Shown: positions 45,707-57,000 of the stretch, piece by piece
Numbering within the stretch: position 1 is the first letter of the stretch
Layout: each line of letters starts with the position of its first letter
DNA from: Bolinopsis microptera
Taxonomy: Eukaryota; Ctenophora; Tentaculata; Lobata; Bolinopsidae
DNA: 64,000 bases
Assembly (NCBI RefSeq): GCF_026151205.1
Contig: NC_087082.1
Location: forward strand, 12,325,365-12,389,364
Direction: 5' to 3'
Notes under the pieces: generated by a model
What the model was told of the DNA's origin: nothing
Seen by the model: only the letters and a program-made list of their open reading frames with translations
Databases searched by the model: none
Translations under genes and position numbers: made by a program

Positions 45707-45998
45707 CTGAGTGAGTGTCGTTATGGTATTATATCACTTAGCTCCGGCAACCCTGAGTGAGTGTCGTTATGGTATTATATCACATAGCTCCGGCAACCCT
45801 GAGTGAGTGTCGTTATGGTATTATATCACTTAGCTCCGGCAACCCTGAGTGAGTGTCGTTATGGTATTATATCACTTAGCTCCGGCAACCCTGAGTGAGT
45901 GTCGTTATGGTATTATATCACTTAGCTCCGGCAACCCTGAGTGAGTGTCGTTATGGTATTATATCACATAGCTCCGGCAACCCTGAGTGAGTGTCGTT
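45681..45998. repeat. 46-bp tandem array, seven copies, overlapping a BTB exon boundary
   Basis: Units end with GTGAGTGTCG at 45720, 45766, 45812, 45858, 45904, 45950 and 45996. Each contains TAGCTCCGGCAACCCTGAGT. On the minus strand a unit holds the splice acceptor (ACTCACTCAG) plus the first 26 bases of the BTB exon (encoding LPELCDII), so the array is a multiplied exon edge. 46 is not a multiple of three. Confidence 0.92.
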
Positions 45999-45999
45999 T

Positions 46000-47035
46000 T
46001 AGAATCCACAGTATCAGAAGACAAATGTAATTGCTATTTAGTACAATTTGAAAATTTACAGCGGATTCGTTTATTTCTAACTTTTTATAGGCCGATATAA
46101 TTTCACGTCGTCGGAAATTTTCGAAGCAGCGATATCCGACCGACAGTGCCCACTGCCAATATCTGTCCATTTTACCCAAGTTCAGTATAATATATTGCAC
46201 GTACGTACGTATATTGTGTATATCTACACAATAATGTGTAGTGTCAACTAAATAGAGGTTCCAATAACAATGGATAATGGAATCTGGAAATCAGAATATC
46301 ACTCACTGAATCACGTGCAATTGTAAATGACTAATGCTATTATGTCCTATGCATACACTCCTTGATAGTTATCTTGATCTAGTATCTTTGTTTCACACAA
46401 TAGAGCATAAGTTTTGTGGTTTATCCACTGGGCTTAGAGTTTGTGTTTAAGCTACCAAATTTTATTATTATTATTTATTATATTATATTAATGATTTAGA
46501 AGTTTTGTTGCCCTCCTGTTTTTCCTGTCTCCTTCCTAATGAATTACTAATATTATACAGGGCCAGGGGTATTAATGATAACCGACTCATATCGTTAACA
46601 ATATGTCAGCCATTTTAATTTCAGAGTGGATGAGCCCTAAATTTTGTCCGATTTAATGAGACTACTATATAATAATAATAATAATACATAATTTGCAGCC
46701 AGAAATTGGTTATCGGTTAGTTGTAAACAAATAAAATAAGTCAAGAAGACGGAATAGAAGTCTATAACTTGTTGAGGAAATTTGAGTTAACTTAATGATG
46801 ACATCTTTACGATATAATTGCAGGCGGGGAGTAATGACCATTTTATATTACAGAAACGTTGTTATAGAAGAGACTACAATTATATATTATTAATTATGAT
46901 ATTTCAATTGTTAAATTAATTAAATGATATTTAATATACATAATATCATAATACAATTGAAATTAAATAAACTAGCAGGAACCCGTCTAACCCTAAAGTG
47001 GTGTCAAGACTCAAGAGACTAAAATAATTATTACC
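46000..47035. other. Non-coding stretch upstream of the identified BTB exons
   Basis: The missing 5' exon of the BTB gene may lie here or further right, but I could not support one. A 78-codon minus-strand frame at 46200-45964 enters the tandem array in the wrong frame for the BTB exon. 46972-47036 (CTAGCAGGAACCCGTCTAAC) is the left end of the nested repeat complex. Confidence 0.45.
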
Positions 47036-47547
47036 TATTTGACCAAAACCCATAATCATGGGTAGAGTGGACCGCTGCCATGGTCTCTCTTTCCCAAACA
47101 AAAGGAAATGATATTAATTTGATTGACCGTTCTCAAATGCAAAATGATACCGAGAATGAAATCGGTCGCTCGCTTTTCCCATTCATTCACGGCTTACGAA
47201 TTGTAATAAGTTTCGATTGATTAGGTACATCAATCAGATGCTGTAAAAATCTCTTTGGGTTGCGTTCGGGTCGATACCTAGTATTTCGGGGTAAGGGTGG
47301 TAGTTATTACTTATTGAATTAGCTGAAGTTTATTGAATCTTTATTGCCGAGTACAGCTGCCTTTGGGTAGTTCTTCTTAATCTATTACAATTGTAAATGA
47401 ATGGGAAAAGCGAGCGACCGATTTCATTCTCGGTATCATTTTGCATTTGAGAACGGTCAATCAAATTAATATCATTTCCTTTTGTTTGGGAAAGAGAGAC
47501 CATGGCAGCGGTCCACTCTACCCATGATTATGGGTTTTGGTCAAATA
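47036..47547. repeat. Foldback element, arms of about 170-180 bp
   Basis: The arms at 47036-47215 and 47376-47547 are near-perfect reverse complements, beginning TATTTGACCAAAACCCATAA on both. The spacer is about 160 bp. There is no coding capacity. Confidence 0.9.
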
Positions 47548-48895
47548 TCATCTCTTTTTGATTATAATGTCAGGGTACTTTATAAAGTCGAAATATAAAC
47601 TGATATCTTCATTAATAAGGAGGAAGTTTCAACAGTTTCGAAATGTTTCCTTTAAAAACATTTCCTTGTGTTTAGGTAAGCATATCGGTCGATCACTGAC
47701 TGAATATGCCACTTAATACTCATTCAAGTTCTGTCATGGCAAAGCAGAATTTGTTGGAAATCACGAATGAGCAAAATTCTCACCTTTCGCACGTGCAAAC
47801 TTTGAGCGGACGTTGCGTGCGCATCCAATATTGAATCGCCGTAAATTTTTGCATGTAATTGTTTTATATATAGTTTGATAAGCATGCAAAGTTTCAAAGT
47901 ATTTCAAGAAGAACTGTAATCACAACGGCACTCTAAAGTTGACAGAAAATGACAAAAACAGCAATTTTCAGTGATTTCAGTAATTTTCTATCAATTTGGG
48001 CGTGTCCTCACGTGTGCAACTTTTCGATTTTTAACTTTAAAACTAGCCTAATGCACAATTTATACCTATAGGAAGCAGAACTGAGCTCCACAACCTAAGG
48101 CATGGCCCAACACCAGAGAATACTAAATCGCAAAATTGACGTTTTTATAAAATAATTCTTCAAAAAAGCACAAACTTCAATGACGAATATCTTTATGAAG
48201 GAGCAAGCTAGAAAAACTTTCCGGTAGATTTTCAGAATGCTTGAACAATTATCTAAGATAAAAATTTCCTCAGATTTTGAATACAATTACTTTTTAATGG
48301 TGTAAAATCATTTTTAAAAGTTATTACTTTGTCAAAAATCAAGTTTTAAAAATGGTTAACTTGATGACGTCATCAAGGGGTGTTCATGACGTCAAATAAT
48401 TTGTTTATACAATGTAAACTAAAGTGTAAACAATTATTTTCATGACCTGTGGTCGGAAATGGCTGTATCTTTTATACTTTTGAATCTATGGACAATTAAA
48501 TACAGGCTACAATTGACTGGCAAAGCGTCTATCCCTGAATATATATATGTATGTATATAGATATCACGACAATCTGTCGTAAAACAGGGGTTCTAGAAAA
48601 CCCACTTCCCGATGTTCCTGAAACCTGAAACTTTTTTTGCAGTCGATTTGGTCAACGTCTAGACGCCCTGAAAAATTTCAGATCTCTAACTCGATTTTAA
48701 CATAGTTTTTAAGGCACCTGAATATAGCGATTTTGGGTTTTTTACCGAATTTCGTATAACAGTGCTGGCGAGTATTTCATGCAAATTTCTTAAAAATCTC
48801 AATATAACTATTTTTTATTCCTGTCATCTTTGACATCAAATTAGAATGTTTTGAACTAAAAATAAATCTGCTGAACGACTTCCGATGAGTCTTAA

Positions 48896-49040
48896 TGCCG
48901 GAGGCGGCGGCCTTCGGCCGCCGCCTCCGGCCGGAGTGCACGCTTCGCGTGCACGAAAGAGGCTTGTAACGTGTACCAAAGGGGGTATAATAGTAAAGGG
49001 GGTATAATAGTAAAGGGGGTATAATAGTAAAGGAGGAAAA
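48896..49040. repeat. Two GC-rich hairpins followed by a 17-bp tandem repeat
   Basis: A perfect hairpin around CGGCGGCCTTCGGCCGCCG is followed directly by GTGCACGCTTCGCGTGCAC. Then (GGGGGTATAATAGTAAA)n runs for about four units. The stems are far more GC-rich than the surroundings. Confidence 0.85.
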
Positions 49041-51820
49041 TAGTATACCCACAATAAATGCACCGGTCGTGCTTGCCAGCACTGTGATTTAATTCGCGTT
49101 TTTGACACCACTTGGGGGTCCAAATTTTGGGCTCTAAAACTCCTATTTCTTGGCCAATTTTTTATTTTTTCATGCTGATTTGAAGGCCATTAAAGCATTT
49201 GACCCGTCAAAAAAGTTTCAGTTGTATATCTTTTACGGTTTTTGCGGAAAGTCGTGTTAAAGTTGATGCCGTGGTGTCAGTAAAATGGCACGGATAAATA
49301 AATATATATATATATATATATATATATCGTCTCGCTTTATATATAGTAAGATAATATAATATAACTACTTTTCAATCAGCTGCCTCGTCTAACCTAATTT
49401 TGTTGGTTTATTAGTCTATTTCTAAAATTGTTTTGTCCCAAAGATTTAATTATTTATTTACCGAACTTACCTCGTCAAATAATAGAATTCTTGGCGACTT
49501 TGCTGAGATGAAATTGATTTATTTTTTCTGAACTATTATCAATAAGACAAATAGAACACAAATTTTTCAACGTCCTAATTCAGATCATGCTTCTTGAGTA
49601 CAATACCTTTGATAAGTTCACGCAATTCATAATAAAATTGAGATGGTCATTCTATTATGGAAACTTCAGATGTTCAATTCTGCAGTTTTTATAACGGCCA
49701 GAACTTGTTTCAAAGCTTCAGTTTCATTTTAATTTTGCCGTTGTGTTCTGTTGGTTCTGAAGCCTTTTATTCGAATTTGCAAAATGGGCCCATCACAAGA
49801 CATGCAATTATTCTATATTTGGTCATATGAATCGCAACCCAAGCGTGGATCTATTTCTCATGTAAATTACGACCTAATGCTCGGGACTGTACCTGTAAAC
49901 TGCTGTGGATGGAAGTAAAGCAGTCACAAATTAGCAGTCACAAATTAGCAATAATTATTAATGAGTGCAGTAGTGAAGTAGTGATGTGGGAAGGTGACTA
50001 TAACCTCTCTGTATGGTGATCTTATCATCATAGCTAAGAGTACATCTCATTACGTAAACTGATAAGGAGGAAAAAGTACTTGTTGTCATAGGCAGACTTC
50101 TCATAGCCATTAAAGCACTGTTAGTGTTAAAGGTATTATGCTGTGGTTACTTTATCCACAAGTGCAGACAGAGGGCAGTTAGAGCTATTAGCCAGTAATA
50201 GCTGTCCAGTTTCCACGTGCGACCACTTAATAGTGAGACCTTATAAACACCTTTAAAACTTTTTAATTGTGTTGCTATCTCGACACCATACTATAACCTT
50301 ATAACGTCATGACCATCCATACTCTTAACACTCAACCTTTACCTTGGAGTATGGGACAATTTTCATTCTGTGAGCAAACTAAAGACTGCATTTCAACTGA
50401 GTAAATGCACTCCTTAATCCTTATAATATGATAGGACTAGTAAATAGTAATACACTTGTAACACAATTTTATTTCAACTTTTATTTATAAGTGTACCTAC
50501 TTTTTATGTATAACTATTAACCATGTTTATAGTATTAATATATATAACCATTAACCATTGTAAGTTAATGTGAGTGTAATCGTTTCCCCCATTTTTGGAA
50601 GAGTACTGCCCTTGTGTCCTGAGCCATCGTGTTCTCCGCTCTTGTGTCCTCCGCCCTCGTGTCCTATATAATTTGATAATTATATTATATATACCTGTGC
50701 CTTTTTTGCTAGCTTTGATAAACTTTTTAGGTTAAATGCCTCAATATTTTGTAAATAACGAACTAAATGGACCCCAACCGATCACTAGTATTAAGTATAA
50801 TATATGTACTTATAACTTACTAAATTTAAACATATATACTTACTATCACGTGTATATATGCTTTAAATAATTACTGTAACACCGGGTATCAGCCCCGGGT
50901 CTCTACAGACCAGTCTCTCTTGGTAACCCCTCTTTATCGGTTTATAGGCTGCTGTAATCATCTCTCTATACTGTGGAGTAGGAGATTTACCTAACATTTC
51001 TTTAACTGATTGTATTCAGAGGACATCTTACTATATATAAAGCGAGACGATATGTATCTGTGCCATTTTACTGACACCACGGCATCAACTTTAACGCGAC
51101 TTTCCGCAAAAACCGTAAAAAATATACAAGGACACGTTCATTTGAGTTTGAGGATATTGGTAAACAAAAATAATAGCGTTTTTGACGATAGTGGCTTAAT
51201 TTAGACATCTATTAACCTAGCACGTTCAGAAGTTCTGAACATTAGCCACGTAACCCATACTCCCATATGCACCGCTCAGAAAGAAAATCTATTGTTGTTA
51301 GGCACTATAATGTTTCAAATGTCACATTTTGTGTGACTTAGTTAACTGCAGTTGTCTAATTATCATTCCTTGGTCTGAAATATAGTGAATTAGGTCAATC
51401 TAACAATTATGATACAACTTTGGTTAATGGGCACGGATCGAACGGTTACAAGGCAATATTTGGGTAACTTTGTCACACTCATGATACCATACCTCTATTC
51501 TACTGTGAGGTGTCCTAAAAACCCTTTAAACTCATTATTTGATGGTTTCTCTACCAATCATAGCCCTAAAATATGTTGTTTTGAATAGTTAGCTAATACA
51601 GGAACTCGGTTATTGGGAAATGAGGTTAATTCTGTCACAATATATGGAATTTAAAATTTTGGGCGAATTATTTATATCTGATTTTGGTTTGAAAGGCGGG
51701 AAAGTTTTATATGATGACAATGTAGTTGATGCAAGTTAAGATCAGTTGATGTTAACATTGTCACAAAAAATTATGCGAAATCGTAAATAGATTAAAAACA
51801 ATGATTATAGAATGAAATAG

Positions 51821-51979
51821 TCTCTTATAATAACTCTTATAATAACTCTTATAATAACTCTTATAATAACTCTTATAATAACTCTTATAATAACTCTTAT
51901 AATAACTCTTATAATAACTCTTATAATAACTCTTATAATAACTCTTATAATAACTCTTATAATAACTCTTATAATAACT
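51821..51979. repeat. 12-bp satellite, about 13 units
   Basis: The unit CTCTTATAATAA is repeated with hardly any change, which suggests recent expansion by slippage. Confidence 0.93.
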
Positions 51980-52625
51980 GATGTGACAAAGTAAACATGT
52001 CTTGCCCCTATTTTGAAGATCTTTATTCTATACCTCTATTAGAATATTGTCCAGAACATCAGAGCTTAAGTTTAACAATTTTAGGGTAAATTTGTCAAAG
52101 TCACTAAAAATGTGACAAAAGTAACTTTTCATGCCCCAACAATTTCAAGATAGTGTGTAAAAATTAGCATAGGCTGCTTTATTACCTATATAAATCAATC
52201 CAAACTAAAAAATATATATGTTAATGTGATGACGATTGCCTAACTCTTATAATAACTGATGTGACAAAGTAAACATGTCTTGCCCCTATTTTGAAGATCT
52301 ATAACTCTATTAGAATTCAACATTCTTTCAGAAACGATTGGAAGAATATTGTCCAGAACATAAGAACTCAATTTTAAAAATTTAGATTTATTTGTCAAAG
52401 ACATTGAAAATGTGACAAAATTAACTTTCCCTGCCCCAACAGTATCAAGATAGTGTGTTAAAATTGGCATAGGATTTATTACAGGTATATTAAAGTATTA
52501 ATCGATCCAAACTACGAAAAATGTCTTTTAATCTGATGACGATTACCTAACTCTTATAATAACTGATGTGACAAAGTAAACATGTCTTGCCCCTATTTTG
52601 AAGAACTATACCTCTATTAGAATAC
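51967..52625. repeat. Tandem repeat of about 276-308 bp, just over two units
   Basis: CTCTTATAATAACTGATGTG followed by ACAAAGTAAACATGTCTTGC starts units near 51967, 52243 and 52551. Each unit contains GTGACAAAAGTAAC-like and CTCTATTAGAAT motifs. The 12-bp satellite is an expansion of the first bases of this unit. Confidence 0.85.
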
Positions 52626-53586
52626 TATGTAACTTTATCATCAAAAAAATTTCGATAAACTAGTTATTTTGCCAGCAAGGAGCTAACAGAGTTATAATAA
52701 TTTTTTGTGACGAAATTACCCTATTTTTGACCATGTTGCGGTAGTTTAATTGTGACACTGTTAACATATTACCACCTGATAATGATTTATGTGACTGGTG
52801 CATGGTACTAGCAGTGTTGTTTGATCCATAGTACGTATAATATAAGGGGTTTAAGCTGGTATATCATTATTTGTTCAATTTCACACATGTTCAGATATCA
52901 TCAAGATTATGTGACAAAGTAAGCTTGGTTGTGCCTTCTGTGTTTTAATCCCTTACGACTATATGATACAATAACAATTCCCAGCACTTCCAGGCCATCA
53001 AATAAACTAACACTACTCAGCATTGCTTATCAGGGTGCCCTAAACATTCATTACATATTTTCTTTAATGTGTGACAGAGTAAACCTGAATGCACCATCTA
53101 ACGAAAAAAGTCGTCAAATATGTAGGTAATGGTCATATGTACCCATCCAATCAACTGGACACTCAAAAATTTGGTCAAAAACGGCAGCAAGGGGTCCATA
53201 TTTACTCCGTCACATGTTTATAGTGTGACAATGTAACCATTTCCGTGCCGGCCGTATTTAAGCGATATCTTATCACCTGATTAAGATATCGTTATGTGAC
53301 AAAGTTAGCCTGAAGGATGAGACGATTATCCTAACCATCAAGGGTTTAAGTAATTTCATAGTGTGACAAAGTCAACTACACTGTGCCTTTTAATAGGGTC
53401 ACTTATATTTACCAATATCCTCAAACTCAAATGAACGTGTCCACAACTGAAACTTTTTTGGCTGGGTCAAATGCTTTAATGGCATCCAAATCAGTTATCA
53501 GCATGAAAAAATAAAAAATTGGCCAAGGAATAATGATTTTAGAGCTGAAAATTTGGACCCCCAAGTGGTGTCAAAAACGCCAATTA

Positions 53587-54060
53587 AATAGGTAATAATA
53601 ATTATTATTATTATTTTAGTATCTTGAGTTTTGACACCGTTTAGGGTTATATTATACGGGTTCCTGCTAGTTAATGTAATGTACAGTGAGCTGGTACAGA
53701 CGCCATCATTCATTGTAACTTTTCATTACAATAATCCTGTCTAGCCATTGACTACTGATGTGGGGACATTCAATAGGCATAGAATTAATGGCAGCAACCG
53801 TGTTTAGTAATGCTAAACTCCATTTTGTTTTTATCCTGTATTTTATTATATTTTGATGTTATTCTGTTGCTTCGACACTTTTATTTTGTAACGACTAGAG
53901 AAGGTAGTGGAATTATTATTTATGGGTAACTTCGCACCGCTCTGCAGTACTATACTGTCACTACGAGGTCTTTCATTCTGGGTCGCGTGATTCAATCAAT
54001 TTAATATAAGAAACTGGTTATATTATACATCTAATCCAGTATTTAATTTGAAGTAACGAT
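53587..54060. other. 5' flank of the receptor gene
   Basis: The left part is the outer arm of the inverted repeat complex and an (ATT)n run. The remaining 300 bases before the ATG at 54061 presumably hold the promoter. No clear TATA element can be assigned. Confidence 0.45.
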
Positions 54061-57000
54061 ATGAGAAACGCAGTCTGGTTCGTGTTATTTGTTCTTGCTA
54101 CTCTGGACACAAGCCATTGTAAGATCATCAACCCCGCAAAATCGAAACAGAAATATAATCTCGAACGACCACTGATTGTTGGAGATGAGATAAAAGCAAT
54201 TGGAATCTGGAAACTGGAACATAATCCGGACTGGACACAATTACAAGAAACAAAGTTTAAGTAAATAATTAAAAAATGTATTTGATGCTCAGTAAAGTAT
54301 GAAACTAAATTTTATTATTTTCATGATATTTGACACAAATGCAGTTTGATTTTTCGACTGGTGATGTATTGATTGAAATCCTGTTTATGATTATTTTCCC
54401 AGCTTTAACATTTTCGGGCATCTGTATGAACAGCGGTTATTACACGTGGATTTCCAGCCCAAAAAGGATCAACTTACACTAAACAACAGATTTTTTGTTG
54501 TTGGATGGAAAGAGGCTCTCATGTAAGTCTACTTAATAACGTGATTTTTTTTTATATCTATGTAGTATGTACATAAATTTATAAACATTTTACAAACTGA
54601 TAAAAATTTAAAATTTCAGAGATAAGAACTTCAAAACATCTGAGCACTTTAAGCAGAACGAAAGATTTGAAATAAAAATAGTGATGCAACCAGACCACTT
54701 TGAACTATTCTTCAACGACCAAAGACTTCCTTTGCACTCAACTTTCCCTTATAGACAACCGTTAGGGGAGGCAACTATGGTAGAGGTTAATTTGGAGAGA
54801 GAACAGTCTAAGGCTATGTGGTGGCTCGAACTGCAAATACCTGATTTTGATTTACCCGGTAAGAATTTATGCCTTATGATAAATTGTACGCTCAGAGTAC
54901 AACGCAAAACCAAATATTATCACCATTCCAGCTCCCATGTTAGTATATCAAATAATTATCCCCATGCTGCATATCTAATCATGTACAACCAATTTTCAGT
55001 TCAGTGTTCTGACAGCAATAACAACACATTCCAATGTTCTGAGAAGTGCATTCCACTGAAGATGAGGTGTAATGACATTAGGGATTGTCTGGGGGGAGAA
55101 GACGAACACAACTGTCAATGTAAGAAAGTCACTCTGTTATACGTATACGCTTGGTTTTTTCCTATTTACTTCCTATTTTCTTAGTAATCAAATAATGGGA
55201 CAAATTATTTTGTATTTTAAGTAGGATAAAAATGAAATTTCCAACAAGACGCCACAACCTACAATAAAAATATGATCTATGGCAATATTTACCAACATCA
55301 GCTTGTATTTGTAAGAAAATGTTTCATGTCAATCTGACCGCAGGGACCTGTCAAGTTACCAAACACGATGGGTTTCTGAAAAACATGTGCCGAAACACTT
55401 TCCATAACAACTTTCTGAAGTGTACCCAATCTGAGGATTACTACAGTCAAACTAAATACGAACGAGGATTCACCGAATTCTCCAAATTATGCCAAAACGA
55501 TCCAACTTATTACCAAGGATGTGAGAAAGGGTTCCAGTCTTCACAACAAAACAGCCACAATGCTGTCTGTGACACCTACATCTGCCAGGTAGCATCCACA
55601 AGTAGGGTCACCGACAGCAAACGGGGGGGGGTCAACCTCATTTTACCTCATTTTACCTCATCCCAATTTTGCCTTTTTTGGCTGGCCTCATGAGGTAAAA
55701 TGAGGTAAATCTCGGCAAAAATTTTTAACAGGTAAAATTATCTAAATCGTCAATTTAGTCACGAAGGAGTATGGAAGGAGTTCTAAATGTGTGCTCCTCT
55801 AATATAAACAGTAGGAAATGGTTAACTTTAGTCGAGGTCTCAGGTTTCTACAATGTCGGGAAGTTCCTGCAGGAATTTGCGCATTGCGCTTGAAGCGCAA
55901 GATTCACAGCGCCAAAAGCGAAGGTCGTAGAGACATGAGACCTTGACTAAAGTTAACCATTTCATACCATTGCTATAAGAGTATGCCACTTTCAGAGTCC
56001 AGAACACACTCCCATATCTCTTAATCGTCAATTATATGAACTTTACCTGTTAAAATATATCATCTTTTACTGATATCAATTTAGTTTAACACTGTTAGTT
56101 TTAAAAATGAAAATAATACTTCACACCAAACTAACACACAATATGAGAATATAAAGAGGACGTTTTCTTGGAGACCTGGACCATCAAGATAGTGTACATT
56201 GCTGCTGTCATTGTCAAGACTCCAGAATAAGAGGGTCTAGTTGTGGGATTATGCTGGATAACAGATATGATAAGTGGTAACATCCTACAAAAGAAACTAA
56301 GGAATTTTTCTCTTACCGAATTATACAAGAAGTTAACTAAGTTCCTCCTAGTCCTAAGCATTATCTTGTTTCAGAGGGAATGAGTGATTTAAAAAGATGA
56401 GGCCAAAGAGTTAGTTGTGAAGAAGGCATAATTTGTACTCTGTAATTTCTAAGCTAATTTTTTTCGATATTTATAGCTATTTACTGATCTTGTTTTGACG
56501 TATCAGCAAGAGATCACTGGACCTCGTTAGTTGTTAGTCATGTTATGCTGATCCAGTTAGTGGCGAGCTATGAAGTAATCATTCGACCTCATTTAATACT
56601 GATCCTATCAATGACGAGCTATGAAGTAATCAGTGGATCTCGTCAATGCTCATCCTGTCCGGACTGTCAGTGACGAGTTATGAAGAAATAAATGAAGACC
56701 TCATTAATTCCTTGTTCCAAGAAGATATTCCTCTGGTAACAACCCCTTCTGGCCTGCTTCTGAACATAATATGAAGATTCGAAAACCTAGTCTACCTAAA
56801 TTGGAACTTGCTGACTGCATTGGAAAATGGAGAACAATCGAGAAATGATAATCAGTGCCAGGATATAATCAAAGTTGAATTCGGAATTCAAGGAAAACCT
56901 TCCTTTTCTATATTATCATTTTGTGCGTTAGTTTGGTGTGAAGTATTATTTTCTTTTTTAAAACTAACAGTGTTTTAAACTAAATTAATATCAGTTAAAG

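Larger units (their letters stand above)
51130..53442. mobile_element. 2.3-kb transposon, 35-bp inverted termini, 4-bp target duplication ACAA
   Basis: Both ends start with GGACACGTTCATTTGAGTTT followed by GAGGATATTGGTAAA, in opposite orientation. The flanks are ACAA at 51126-51129 and 53443-53446. The opposite arm of the host inverted repeat (near 49225) shows the unfilled sequence with a single ACAA. The interior is made of satellites and of sequence related to 8466-9640, and has no transposase frame, so the element is non-autonomous. Confidence 0.9.
49091..53586. repeat. Large inverted repeat, right arm split by a transposon
   Basis: The left arm 49091-49350 (GCGTTTTTGACACCACTTGG ... CGTCTCGCTTTATATATAG) is matched inversely by 51028-51129 plus 53447-53586. 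The outer parts 46972-47036 and 53587-53670 also pair inversely, so the whole complex spans about 6.7 kb. The spacer 49351-51027 contains no gene that I can recognise. A (TA)n run lies at about 49304-49328. Confidence 0.8.

Noticed and set aside
45681-45998. CRISPR-like regular repeats
   Set aside because: 46-bp units are directly adjacent without spacers and the DNA is clearly eukaryotic.
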